In this document: one piece after another, positions 1-8,938 of the stretch
Layout: each line of letters starts with the position of its first letter
Position numbering within the stretch: the stretch's first letter is position 1
NCBI GenBank assembly: GCA_977017575.1
Contig: CDRNVI010000019.1
Span: 372,001 to 436,000 of the forward strand
From: Paramoeba atlantica
Taxonomy: Eukaryota > Discosea
Reading direction: 5' to 3'
Length of the DNA stretch: 64,000 nt
Program-made: the position numbers and the translations under genes
Notes under the pieces: generated by a model
What the model saw: the letters and a program-made list of their open reading frames with translations, nothing else
Database searches by the model: none
Told to the model about the DNA's origin: nothing

Positions 1-1311
1 TGTACCAATAACGAATGACAAAATAGCGACACCGAATACGGATTGTGCGAAATGAGGAAGATAAAGCATTCCTAATGAGGCAACCGTAACGCAGAGGTTC
101 AATAAAATCAAGTTATGACGCGACTGAGAAAGGGCTAAGGATGCGGGTGATACAATCGACGGTGCATTCGTCGGCGTAATTACGAGTTGAGGTATCGTAT
201 CTCGAAGGTTGTGTACGGCATTGATATTGCCGCTATATTCGGAATCTGGGAGAGTATGATAACCTTTGCCCTCTTCTTTCGTAGTACGATCACACAGTAA
301 CCCTAGTATGTAGGACATTACAGAATCAGCTAAACCAACGCCAGTCATAACTAGCCCTATGCGTTGCACCCCAAGAGTGGGTCCAACAACATGGCCAGGG
401 AAAAAGCTAAACCATAAGCCTACGGAGAAGCCGCTCCATGCCGCGACTGGCAGAAACTCGGCTAAATCGGGATGGTCAAAAATGAAACGAAACAATGACA
501 ATAGTGAAGCTAATACGGAATTCCTTTTCGGTGTCGATAGTTCGATTGTTGTGTCGGGATGGGCGCTGCGTGTCACGTTCGGCGTACCTCGCGGGGTGGA
601 CTCGCAAGAGTCACATACCGATGAACTTTTTTCCCCATTATTAGCATGAACGTGACTGCGTTCAGCCATTCGTGTCCCACTCGATGATAAGTCTGGTAAA
701 AGCGCATAAAGCAGAAGAACTCCAAGGCAGGATAGAACACCGTACACTAGAAAAAGGGACGAGTACAACACTTGCTCTTGTAGCAGCACTGTCGTAAGTA
801 GATTGCCCCCCACTTGAGAGAGTTGCAATAACATGTAGAACATTCCTGCGCGGTATCCTACTCCTGATTCATCTGCTGCAGAGGACATAAAGCTCCCTTG
901 TGCAGTCCACAGCACTCCGGCAGCCAGCCCGAAGAGAACGCTAGTAATTAAACACAGCACAGTGTATTGTGGTGTCTTCCAGCGCGCTACATAGTACGGT
1001 AGGAAGCAGATTCCACTCCAAATCAGAGCGTATCGTGTACCACGTTGTTGTACGATCTTGGGCGCAAGAAAAAGGGCTGAAATGCTGTAAAAAGCATACA
1101 ACAGGGTCAAAGAGAGTGCACCGGTGGCCCCAAACGCTGCCTCCATCACTCCTAGACTCGCGTTGTATGCTGTGTACATGACGCATATTCCTAGAGACAA
1201 CACTGTTGTAGGTCTCAGACGAGGCAAAAAGGAAGAAATGGTATCATACCTCTCGTTTTCTTCTCCTACCAGGAGAACTGTGCTCATACCATCATTGATG
1301 TTTGTGTCCAT
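1..1311 (-). CDS. UNC93-like major facilitator transporter, C-terminus cut by window edge
   Basis: The minus strand is open from an ATG at 1309-1311 to the left edge, giving 437 residues without a stop. A short polar N-terminus is followed by closely spaced hydrophobic segments, including VLSLGICVMYTAYN, then glycine-rich helices such as FGLAAGVLWTAQGSFMSSAA. A polar central loop of about 60 residues follows, then a second set of helices. The pattern 'N-terminal helices, GxLWTAQG motif, long loop, second half' is typical of the UNC93 branch of MFS proteins, which sit in cell or endosomal membranes. The substrate cannot be inferred. An in-frame TAG lies upstream of the chosen ATG. The end of the protein lies outside the window. 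The family call is by memory of motifs, so another MFS subgroup is possible. Confidence 0.75.
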   Translation of the reverse strand, partial: MDTNINDGMSTVLLVGEENERYDTISSFLPRLRPTTVLSLGICVMYTAYNASLGVMEAAFGATGALSLTLLYAFYSISALFLAPKIVQQRGTRYALIWSGICFLPYYVARWKTPQYTVLCLITSVLFGLAAGVLWTAQGSFMSSAADESGVGYRAGMFYMLLQLSQVGGNLLTTVLLQEQVLYSSLFLVYGVLSCLGVLLLYALLPDLSSSGTRMAERSHVHANNGEKSSSVCDSCESTPRGTPNVTRSAHPDTTIELSTPKRNSVLASLLSLFRFIFDHPDLAEFLPVAAWSGFSVGLWFSFFPGHVVGPTLGVQRIGLVMTGVGLADSVMSYILGLLCDRTTKEEGKGYHTLPDSEYSGNINAVHNLRDTIPQLVITPTNAPSIVSPASLALSQSRHNLILLNLCVTVASLGMLYLPHFAQSVFGVAILSFVIGT

Positions 1312-1851
1312 GGAAGACCGGAATGCCGCGGCCAGTGTGTCACAGGTTGGAAAGCACGTAGCGACATGTACCTACCTCATGTTGTAATCATACTGTTGTT
1401 CTATTATCATTCACCAAGTTTATTGCATAGTGGTGTCGTAGTCATAATTTATTACTTTGTAGTTGTTTTAAAGTAGAACAACATTTTTCTTTGATACAAT
1501 ATAATGAAAACAAGCAAGAAAAGAAAAATAGAACACAAACGTTCGTTTTTTAAACATTCCAGTACAGTTTGCCTTGTTTATTTTGCGTCCCTCTTGCCAG
1601 CTCAAAATACGAAGTACATACGTAGTATTCCGAAAATATGTAGTACATACGTATTTCAGTAAGCTCTCTTGGCTTCTTTCGTCCCTTCAATCCAGATGGA
1701 TGAGCTAAGGGTCAGGATTGATGCCCTACATCAAACCACATGTCAGATGAATTCGGCATTCAATCCGGTTTATTAGGGTAAAAGGCTTGCTGTATTCATG
1801 CGCTTCCCCTAACATTTGTTTTTAATAGAAAAGAACCGAGATTCTACACAT
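1312..1851. other. Intergenic stretch, UTRs only
   Basis: AT-rich sequence between two minus-strand genes. I see no gene or repeat. A short direct repeat around ACGTAGTA near 1619-1650 is the only structure noticed. It presumably holds the 5' UTR of the UNC93-like gene and the 3' UTR of YJU2. Confidence 0.5.
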
Positions 1852-2706
1852 TTATTCGCTATCATAAGCGGCGCATAGTGCGTTGCTTGCAACAAGTTGA
1901 TTCGATGACGAGAGCTGCTTCCGTTTCGCATCAAATGTCCGGTCGCGGGTGAAGATTGAAGAACCAAAAAAGGTTAGCCTTTCCGTACGGTTTTCGCTTC
2001 TAATTTCGCCTTGCGCTTTTAGATTCCGAAAGAACTTTAGTGCTTCCTCGTCATCTGATGATATGTCGCGGACATCAGCGTCGCAAGGTAATTCTACATC
2101 TTGCAAGGAGGGCGATTTAATCCCCGATTTTTTGATGTTCTCGTTTCTTAATCCTGAAAGTAATTTCTTAGCTCGCTCTTCTCTTTCATTCATGTTCCAT
2201 CGAAGTTCATACAAGCTATCGGTTTCTTCTTGAATTTTCCTTGCCTTTTCTATCCTCTGCTCAGCGGACTCCTGAGTTGAAGATTGAATAATTGTTTCCC
2301 TTTGCGCATCGCCAAGCTGCCTAACGGCTTCCATGCGGTCCTTCCAAGGTGCACTAATATTCGTAGCCCCAGATTCAACTATATAACCACGAGATTGTGG
2401 GTCAGTTCCCAGTTTAATTATCTCACGGCAGTTGGGACACTTAAAGCTCAGCCGATATAATGCTACTCCTAAGTATTTCTCCCCAGTAGCCTCGACATGT
2501 GCGTTCACTTTGGTCATTCGTGCGATAAAATGTGAACATGACACGCATTGTAAAGCCAATTCCACCATGTGAGTCACCTTTCTTCGCGCGGTTTTCGTTG
2601 TTTCTTGCGTTTCCGTGGCATCTTGCGTTCCTTGTAGGGTTTGAAATACGTCAAAATCCGGAGCATGGTAGTATCCCCCCGAAAAAGTGGAGTTAATCTT
2701 TCCCAT
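1852..2706 (-). CDS. YJU2: YJU2/CWC16-family splicing factor
   Basis: The 284-residue protein begins MGKINSTFSGGYYHAPDFD, matching the KYYPPDFD start of YJU2/CCDC94. Two CxxC pairs follow (CVSC and CPNC) with TDPQSRGYIVESGAT between the second pair and the helical region, equivalent to the family's TDPENxDYxxExGAT. In yeast and humans YJU2 joins the spliceosome to promote the first transesterification. In a trans-splicing organism it could serve both cis- and trans-splicing. The C-terminal half is charged and helical. The open frame extends 23 codons further upstream, but without an ATG. I chose the ATG at 2704-2706 because a pyrimidine tract ending in CAG abuts it and the conserved YYxPDFD motif follows within 20 residues. 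Confidence 0.85.
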   Translation of the reverse strand: MGKINSTFSGGYYHAPDFDVFQTLQGTQDATETQETTKTARRKVTHMVELALQCVSCSHFIARMTKVNAHVEATGEKYLGVALYRLSFKCPNCREIIKLGTDPQSRGYIVESGATNISAPWKDRMEAVRQLGDAQRETIIQSSTQESAEQRIEKARKIQEETDSLYELRWNMNEREERAKKLLSGLRNENIKKSGIKSPSLQDVELPCDADVRDISSDDEEALKFFRNLKAQGEIRSENRTERLTFFGSSIFTRDRTFDAKRKQLSSSNQLVASNALCAAYDSE

Positions 2707-2737
2707 CTGAGCAGAACAGTTTGCCAAGAAAAAAATA
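2707..2737 (-). promoter_or_regulatory. Candidate spliced-leader acceptor of YJU2
   Basis: Read on the minus strand, a T/C-rich tract ends in CTGTTCTGCTCAG directly before the ATG. This fits a 3' splice acceptor with essentially no 5' UTR left. It sets the start codon. The rest of the gap to 3048 is AT-rich with no visible gene. Confidence 0.5.
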
Positions 2738-3048
2738 TTGGAATTTATGAATTCATTACACAAGATTGGTTGCACAAGAACGGGTACAGCATCTTAAAAG
2801 TTCTATTACTCTGCAGTATTATTATACAAGAAACATTTCACAAGAGAATTGCTAAAAGGGCAAGATCAGTGTAGCTATATGATAGCGTCATAGAGTGTAA
2901 AAAAAAAATATCAAACGTAAATTAACGGCACACTTCAATGGCTATTTCATGTTGTTTGTGTGCAGAAAGTGCAAGACATGTACATATTAGGCAAGCAGAA
3001 AACATAAAACATATTCTAGTTTTCCATAAATTCTGAAAACACTATTGA

Positions 3049-4308
3049 CTAGAGCTCGGATGGGACAGGTAATGCACGAAATCTCGAGAAAAGCAATCTC
3101 GACGTAGAAGTATTCGGGCACGATCTGTCGACAGATGCTCGCATTGCCGGACAGTATGTAATCGATCTCAAATCCCCTAGCATTTGGCTGATTGTAGATT
3201 CAGTCTTCGGCAAACTTGGCCGTTTTGTTCGTGCACAATATTTCCACAGATAATTGGCAGGATAAACGTAATCCATGAACTTGTCAAGGGTCGAAGCGTA
3301 TTTGTCGATGGAATCATTCTCAAAAAGCACGTCCGAGGGTTGCAACTTGACCGTTGTCCAATTTTCATCGTGAGAACGAGAAAACTTAGATAGCAGGGCT
3401 TCTTTCATGATGTGTTTGGCAGCAAGAGGAATATTTAACCGAGGATCTGTGTGTATCTTCTCAAAATTACATGCCTCGATAAGACCAGAGAGTGCTTTCC
3501 CATAACCTTCTGAGATGGAGTCAGGAATCCAAGTGTCGTCTCCGAGAAATAGAAACTTTCCAGACTCAAAAGCTTTTTTATACGTGCCGCTGAGGCCTCG
3601 TTCATAGGATGGGAGTGGGGCAGCCAAAAGGCACTTGTAGCTTAGGGTGAGATGCAGATGATCCTCACTCGTCATCACATGCTGTTCGTCGGGGTGACCC
3701 TTGAATTCTCCAAGCCCGATAGTAATGTGTACACAATGTCAAACGTAGGACATACATTTTTCCCCCATAGGAACTCTCTCCATGCTCAAAATTGGGGATG
3801 ATCTCGCCACAGACACAGGATATTTTTCCATCGTATCAAGATTATAAATTTAGATGTCGCCCAAAACGAACATACTGCTTAGTCTGGACCACTTTGCACT
3901 AGGACTCTCGCATAAAGTATGTTCGAAGTAGGAAGCCAGCGCGCTCGTCACACAAGCGGTGGGGTACTTTGCGTAAGGAGTGTAAGAAAGCCGAAGGGTG
4001 CTAGGGCTTGTAGGTGAATTGGTCCTCATATCTTCGTTCTTCCGAGAGTCGCTCAAACAGATACCGTTTTCGTCAGATTTCCGAAAAGTATAATCTTCTA
4101 CAACTTGAGGAGGTTCTATTTCTACATTGGCATGTGTTGATAAAATTCCGAGCATGTGATTTATCACACAGATGTCGACAGATTTATTTATATTACTGTT
4201 CCCCCACCACTTATTTGTCACCCCTTTTTCGAAAAAAGGACAAATAAGTAGGGGGGGGGTGGAGCTATGACAATTAAGTGGGGGGATTACAGTTCGTGCA
4301 TACTTCAA
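3049..4308 (-). pseudogene. Unidentified gene interrupted by two in-frame stops
   Basis: One minus-strand frame runs from 4308 to a final stop at 3049, broken only by TAA at 3850-3852 and TGA at 3739-3741. All three pieces are in phase. The middle and upper parts have ordinary soluble-protein composition, with segments such as SRLSSMFVLGDI and YNLDTMEKYPVSV that could be beta-propeller strands, and KFLFLGDDTWIPDSISEGYG in the lower piece. I do not recognise the family. The upstream end (about 4200-4260) is a palindromic repeat insertion, so the true N-terminus is probably lost. An alternative is a short intron: GTATGT begins just above the TGA and a 48-nt segment ending in GGAG would remove it. 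No such exit is evident for the TAA. I favour a decayed host gene. Confidence 0.5.
4202..4258. repeat. Palindromic module with CCCCC/GGGGGG ends
   Basis: Arms CACTTATTTGTC and GACAAATAAGT flank a central dyad (CCTTTTTCGAAAAAAGG) and are bordered by C and G runs. The same plan recurs at 42611-42668 with related arm sequences, so this is a small mobile palindrome. It sits in the upstream end of the broken gene. Confidence 0.6.
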
Positions 4309-4334
4309 AAATATCTGCTTACGAATGTTCTTAG

Positions 4335-4402
4335 GTCAGCGTTAGTACCATCAGTAAGATAGCAGTGCCAGGGAAGACCACGAGGAGGTCCCGACCTTAC
4401 TT
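4335..4402 (+). repeat. Dispersed repeat, inverted partner at 35444-35514
   Basis: The stretch containing AGATAGCAGTGCCAGGGAAG and GACCACGAGGAGGTCCCGACC-like sequence recurs in the opposite orientation at 35444-35514 with a handful of mismatches. It has no coding potential that I can see. It is probably a fragment of a non-autonomous transposon. Confidence 0.6.
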
Positions 4403-4507
4403 CCCCATTTTGGGTTGCGCCCAGAAGCAAGCCCACTTTAATTTTGCAATAGTCAAAACTTTGCGATAGAGAAAAAAGGTTATGGTATTAGTATCATACA
4501 TGAAGCG

Positions 4508-4612
4508 AGTACAGTACTCGTGTACCCACCCGAGTTGTATAGCGAGTAATTACTCGGAGTACCGTACTCGCCGTACTCGCTTCCAGCAGGTATGTACTCG
4601 CTATACAAGTGA
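4508..4612. repeat. Cluster of GTACTCG motifs in both orientations
   Basis: GTACTCG occurs at about 4514, 4564, 4573 and 4594, with inverted CGAGTA copies between them. Some spacings are close to multiples of 10 bp. It may belong to the decamer-array phenomenon seen further right, but is too irregular to be sure. Confidence 0.45.
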
Positions 4613-4793
4613 GTTTGGAACAAGTGACGTTATGTTACGAATTTTCTGGTCGAGCAATTGCTGGTCGAGGAGGATGTGAGATGTGATAAGGGATGGAATG
4701 CGGGGTGTAAATGCGTTTGCAGTACAATCTTGTCGCAATCTTGTTACTAATTACAGTAAAGTATTGTTGACTAATTTGACTCAGACGAGATGT

Positions 4794-4942
4794 AGTGCCT
4801 CCTTATTCATTTCCGAAGTAGTGTAACAAGAAACTAAATAGAAATTAAAGCATACGGTAAAAAACAGTGTAACTAGAAACTAAATAGAAATTAAAGCATA
4901 CGGTAAAAAAATACGTAGTGCCTTCTTATTCATTTCCGAAAC
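4794..4942. repeat. Two interleaved tandem duplications
   Basis: A unit of about 42 bp containing AAATAGAAATTAAAGCATAC is present twice in tandem. A second unit with CTTATTCATTTCCGAA lies on both sides of it. The block ends exactly where a pogo-type terminal repeat starts at 4953. Confidence 0.7.
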
Positions 4943-4952
4943 GGTGTAACTA

Positions 4953-5090
4953 AACCGGGGGACGGAATAATATTAAGTTGTTGAAACTTAATAATAACTT
5001 GACAACTTAATAACCTGTCAAACTTAATAATAACTTGTCAACGTTTTGAAACTTAATATTAACTCGTCGGCGGGTTATTATTAGGTTTTT
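4953..5090 (-). mobile_element. Solo end of the pogo-like element
   Basis: After a TA, the sequence AACCGGGGGACGGAATAATA and about 135 bp of subterminal TTAATAATAA repeats match, inverted, the right end of the complete element at 37410-39693 with only a few differences. No transposase follows. This is either a strongly deleted copy or a MITE with one recognisable end. Confidence 0.8.
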
Positions 5091-5130
5091 GATGACTTTT
5101 AAGGTGACGTTTATCATTGGAGAGTGTGTA

Positions 5131-5210
5131 GGCCGTAGCTGGAGGTTGCTAGCAGTCGCTTGCAGTAACTGGTAATCATTGAGAGCCTCTGGTTGCCACT
5201 GGAGGTCAGA
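5131..5210 (+). repeat. Decamer array A1 (GGCAGTCGCT-like, 8 units)
   Basis: Eight consecutive 10-bp units can be read: GGCCGTAGCT, GGAGGTTGCT, AGCAGTCGCT, TGCAGTAACT, GGTAATCATT, GAGAGCCTCT, GGTTGCCACT, GGAGGTCAGA. The flanks (TGGAGAGTGTGTAG on the left, ATGACTAGAAAACG on the right) match array A3 inverted, so arrays A1 and A3 are copies of one repeat. Confidence 0.75.
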
Positions 5211-5420
5211 ATGACTAGAAAACGACTAGAAGTCGCACTGGAAAGTCGCTTCTTTCACTCTACCGTCCCTAGCATCGCATTAGCAAAATTACTTATGCAT
5301 GAACGGTTAAGCATTTTGCTTCATAGCACTACATATGAATGGCCTACATATGAATGGACTACTTATGAATGGCCCCCGCAGTCCCCTGACTTAAATCCAA
5401 GTCGGGATAATATCCACTGA
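5193..5420 (+). mobile_element. Possible Tc1-like transposase trace
   Basis: One plus-strand frame includes WPPQSPDLNPS near 5370-5403, the hallmark preceding the third catalytic acid of Tc1/mariner transposases. It lies after a short 15-bp tandem (TATGAATGG units). No other transposase motif is visible, so this is at best a short relic. Confidence 0.35.
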
Positions 5421-5977
5421 CTACACCTCCCTTAAGTAACGCTTGAAGACAACGGGAAATATGGCATCTGTATGTGTATGTAGATGACGTAGCTGAGTGT
5501 GAGTCGTCCGTAATGCCAATGCCATTGAGGAAAACTTTGGTTGAATATATAGTTCGTACAGAATCAGGATCAGACAGATTGCATCTATCATTCTCAGATC
5601 CCGGCTCAGTCAACAAAGCAATCGAGCACACGTCAAAATTAGTAGCTAAACACGTCGAAAAGGTTCTGTTCCCAGGATTCATAAAATTTTTATGATAATA
5701 TTACAAATAATTTACTACATCGGTCAAAAGCCTTAGAACACACCTGCGCTATTCGCCTTTGGTTAGTAAGTGTATACACCTAAAGATCCCTTGTACACTA
5801 AATACCAGACTTCTCATGTACTTTCTTACAACACCAAGGAATACAAGTCATGAAAGAACACCAATGAGAATTACAATTTTATTTCCCAATAAATTTTCTA
5901 TCGTTTTGTAATGGAGCTTTCCTTCCAAGCCCAGCACCGTAGCGGCATCTTTTGGAATTCGCTCACCAGCACCTCCG
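5421..5977. other. Intergenic, no gene seen
   Basis: About 550 bp of mixed composition downstream of eIF3f. ORFs on both strands here are short and resemble nothing I know. It likely includes the 3' UTR of the eIF3f gene. Confidence 0.4.
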
Positions 5978-6877
5978 CTATTCCAAAAGCAGCAGCTTCT
6001 CCACCAAAGTAAGCAGCACTTTCAACGCCTTCAACACATACTGCGTCCCCGCAGAATCCTGTGTGGACTGGAGCAACAATTCCTTCACTTTTGCCGTAGG
6101 AAACCGACTCAGCAACGACATCGCTTGTCGCACCCCCAGCAACGTCTCCGAGGACACCTGCGTACCCCCCGCATCCTCTCCACTCCCCCGTCGTAACTCC
6201 CCCATCAGCTGCTCCACCTCCGCTACCGCCGCACTTACCGCATCCCCTCCCCTCCCCTTCTCCCCCACCCCCACCGTCCGCGCCATCTCCGGAAACAACC
6301 CCCCCACCACCTCCTGCAGCACCACCCCCTGGGTGCGGTTACACGGACGTATCGTGTACCCGACGTGGCGGTACACCCGCGCCACCCTCCTCCCCTCCCC
6401 CTCCCCCCCGAGCACCGCACTCACCGCGGCCAGCACCCGCAGCCGCACCCCCCCGCCCCCCAGCCCCCCGTCCACGACCACCCGGGCGTACAGCGGGGTG
6501 TTACGCAGCCCGAGGGTGTGGTCGATCACGGGGTCCGCGGCGGGGCTCAGCCCGGTGGCGTACCACCCGACGAGCGGCGGGAGGGCGACCGTGCGCCCGA
6601 GACGCTGCAGCGCCTCCCAGGGCTGGACCTGGAGCGTGAGGGTGGCGCCGGTGTGCTCGGTGTGGGGGAGGGGGAGGGAGCGGCGGAGCTCGAGGGTGTC
6701 GTGGCGCAGGACCCCGTAGAGGGCGCCGACGGCCCGGGGCTGGTGGGGGCCGCGACGGGCGTGGTGGTCCAGGATGGAGAGGACGACGGAGGGGTCGAGC
6801 TCGACGGCGCGGAGGGGGGAGAAGAGGGAGGGGGGGGAGGGGGAGGGGGGGGGAGGGGGGGTCTCGGAGGAGGTCAT
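5978..6877 (-). CDS. EIF3F: Translation initiation factor eIF3 subunit F (MPN domain)
   Basis: The 299-residue protein has an N-terminal proline/serine stretch followed by an MPN- domain from about residue 25 to 165. The line VVLSILDHHARR...RAVGALYGVL and the signature GWYATG are those of eIF3f rather than eIF3h or CSN subunits. The C-terminal third carries the usual long helices ending QYVLKALKVLLTLVEKLLLLE. The JAMM metal-binding set is absent, as is normal for eIF3f. It acts in the eIF3 complex on 43S ribosomes. The 5' two thirds are extremely GC-rich with long C runs on the coding strand, while the 3' third is ordinary, so composition changes sharply inside the gene. The ATG at 6877 is preceded by a long pyrimidine-rich tract on the coding strand. 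Confidence 0.85.
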   Translation of the reverse strand: MTSSETPPPPPSPSPPSLFSPLRAVELDPSVVLSILDHHARRGPHQPRAVGALYGVLRHDTLELRRSLPLPHTEHTGATLTLQVQPWEALQRLGRTVALPPLVGWYATGLSPAADPVIDHTLGLRNTPLYARVVVDGGLGGGGVRLRVLAAVSAVLGGEGEGRRVARVYRHVGYTIRPCNRTQGVVLQEVVGGLFPEMARTVGVGEKGRGGDAVSAAVAEVEQLMGELRRGSGEDAGGTQVSSETLLGVRQAMSLLSRFPTAKVKELLLQSTQDSAGTQYVLKALKVLLTLVEKLLLLE

Positions 6878-7357
6878 GGGAGAGTAGAGGGGGGGGAGGG
6901 GTGAAGGGAATAGGGAAATGTGAAAGGGGGATTGATGAAGAGAATGAGCTATGTGGGATGTGAGGGGTGGTCTTGTAGGGGGGTAGTTGAATTATTGAAT
7001 AAAACAATTGAATAAAAAGGTGAAAAAAAGAAAGTGTAGAGGATAGGCATATTTCGGTATCAGGTGAATAAGAGGGAAAAATGGTTCCTTGTGCGTCCTT
7101 GCTCTCTTGTGCTGAATGAAAATTGCTGATGAAGCATTTGAAAAGTAACTATTACTAATCTGTAGACTAATATGCAAGAATGATATGCTTTGCACACCAC
7201 TGTAACGCAAAATACATCAGCTCATTATAAAAGCAAAAGATTAGGACAACTACGGCGAAACTTATGTTCTAAGAAAATGCACTCACTAAAGTAGTATCTC
7301 ATAGTACGTACTAAAATACTAGTTAGACTAATTTAGTTGATGTGGTTAGTAACTGAC
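6878..7357. other. Intergenic; pyrimidine-rich leader of eIF3f
   Basis: On the minus strand the first 100 bases upstream of eIF3f are almost pure C/T with several AGs beyond, suitable for trans-splicing. The remainder is AT-rich and I see no gene in it. Confidence 0.45.
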
Positions 7358-7693
7358 CTAGTCAAGTTCGGAAGAAAACGCTTTCTTCCTTGCAGAAGTG
7401 TGCACTCCGGATGTAGTGCTGGTAAAATTTGAAATTATTTTCAGTAAGGCGGTGTAAATAACTACCACCAGTGCGCATGTTGCTATTGGGATGATGAGTG
7501 CCTGGAGATTTCCTAGCAAAGTTCCAGCCGGGCCGGACCAGAAGGCAATGAGACTATACGCAAAGAAGCAACCTGCGAGAAACCCGTGAAAGTTATGGTA
7601 CAAATAGCAAGAAAGGGATGGATGACCTGCCAGCAGGACATATTGAAGAAGCATATTAACAATATTAAAGTTGCCTAAACTATCACTTTTCAT
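7358..7693 (-). CDS. Small multi-pass membrane protein, unknown
   Basis: The 111-residue reading frame starts at the ATG at 7693; the frame continues 14 codons upstream without another ATG. At least two clear hydrophobic segments are visible, FLAGCFFAYSLIAFWSG and ALIIPIATCALVVVIYTALL, with a third possible helix near NIVNMLLQYVLLAG. A short basic/serine tail (SARKKAFSSELD) ends the protein. I do not recognise a family. It lies between the eIF3f and RMDN-like genes on the same strand with normal intergenic distances, which supports a real gene. An organellar or ER membrane location is likely but not shown. Confidence 0.5.
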   Translation of the reverse strand: MKSDSLGNFNIVNMLLQYVLLAGHPSLSCYLYHNFHGFLAGCFFAYSLIAFWSGPAGTLLGNLQALIIPIATCALVVVIYTALLKIISNFTSTTSGVHTSARKKAFSSELD

Positions 7694-7807
7694 AGCGTAG
7701 TGCTCCCAAACAACGCTTTTTTTAAAACTTGTCACTTACTTATAGACAAAATTAAGTTCATGTTATCTATTTTCTAATCTTTTCGAATCGAGATCCATGG
7801 CACAAGA

Positions 7808-8659
7808 CTAGGCAAAAGGAATCCACGTCTTTGCCCTATTCTTCACGGGCTGCAAATGTGTGGATAAGTTTGTGTGAGCCAGAGAGCTCCATAAAACGTC
7901 CTCTTCACACCCGTGAGTCATCTCGTCCCGGACGTAGCTAAACCACTTGCGGGCGGCGGGATGGTCCCCCAGCAGAAGGTGTGCAATGGCCAGGCGTGTC
8001 ACATTTTCCATATTTTCCGGATCGAGTTCCTTTGCCAATGTGTGGTATCGCACGGCATTTTTTAGCATCTCGTTCTGAGGAGGAAGTCGATACACTACAC
8101 GTTGTAGGAGCCCGTAAGGTGTGTACCACGGACGGGCTGTGCGTGAGTCCATGGCACCAAGTGCCATCGCAACATCAGAGGTGGGATGTTGAGCCAAGAC
8201 CCGGTCCCCCACATCATGAATACGTCTCCAGTTATGTATCAAACTTATTTCTTTGAGCTCAGGGAAGTAGAACTGCTGATCCGCAGCTTTCACGGCACAC
8301 AATGTGAAGTATCTAGCACACTGCCACGCCAGGGGGTCTTTCTGAAGGCAACGATGGGTGACTTCAAGGGCGTTGTGAAGAACGTCCAGGCGGTCAATCC
8401 AGTGCACACGCATGTGAGGACTCATCACTCGTTCGTACTCACATGCGGTTTGGCCGAGTAAAGCCATGAGTTCCGTGTCCTCCGGGTTCTCCGAGAGCTG
8501 TTTTTTCGCATAACGATACGCCTCTGAGTGCAGTCCCACATGAAGCAGTTTGTCTCTAGTCTGGAAGATGGTGTCTTTGCGATCATCGGTCGATTCCAGA
8601 TGTTTTTCAATTCCGGGTTTCGATTTTTCGGTCTCATTTTTCGAGAAATGGTTCCCCAT
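7808..8659 (-). CDS. RMDN-like TPR protein (regulator of microtubule dynamics family)
   Basis: The 283-residue protein begins MGNHFSKNE, a good N-myristoylation signal. TPR-like helices follow: LLHVGLHSEAYRYAKKQL, then a stretch with DPLAWQCARYFTLCAVKAADQ and the dense helical line HDVGDRVLAQHPTSDVAMALGA. The order 'W-A-R-Y...G...H.W.I.D...P.D....LGRW' is that of RMDN1-3, and the later ELDPENMENVTRLAIAHLLLGD is a further TPR. Animal members associate with microtubules and, for RMDN3, with ER-mitochondria contacts. What this protein binds here is unknown. A predicted lipidated N-terminus suggests peripheral membrane attachment. Confidence 0.65.
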   Translation of the reverse strand: MGNHFSKNETEKSKPGIEKHLESTDDRKDTIFQTRDKLLHVGLHSEAYRYAKKQLSENPEDTELMALLGQTACEYERVMSPHMRVHWIDRLDVLHNALEVTHRCLQKDPLAWQCARYFTLCAVKAADQQFYFPELKEISLIHNWRRIHDVGDRVLAQHPTSDVAMALGAMDSRTARPWYTPYGLLQRVVYRLPPQNEMLKNAVRYHTLAKELDPENMENVTRLAIAHLLLGDHPAARKWFSYVRDEMTHGCEEDVLWSSLAHTNLSTHLQPVKNRAKTWIPFA

Positions 8660-8938
8660 AGCACCAACAGGCCTTGTATTGTATAGTATAGAAAATAGCG
8701 TGTTATATAGTATGCGCCGTAGTTACTAACAGTTTTCTTTCCTAAGCGACGGACGCCCTAAAGGATACCATCGATGAGTAAGCTATGACTAATGTACTTC
8801 TTGCTCACCTTGGTCTGCAAATTCACTGTAATAAATATCACTGTAATAAAATACAATACAATAAATATGTGGAAGAAGAAAATGTTACTTAGGAATTTGT
8901 GTGTGAATAGGTTCATAGTGTCAGTACCTTTGTCTGTA

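Noticed and set aside
6365-6904. Long plus-strand frames opposite eIF3f, PSP1 and CDC50 (for example 6365-6904, 12829-13347, 30267-31448)
   Set aside because: They are antisense frames kept open by high GC; their Gly/Arg/Pro/His composition is an artefact.
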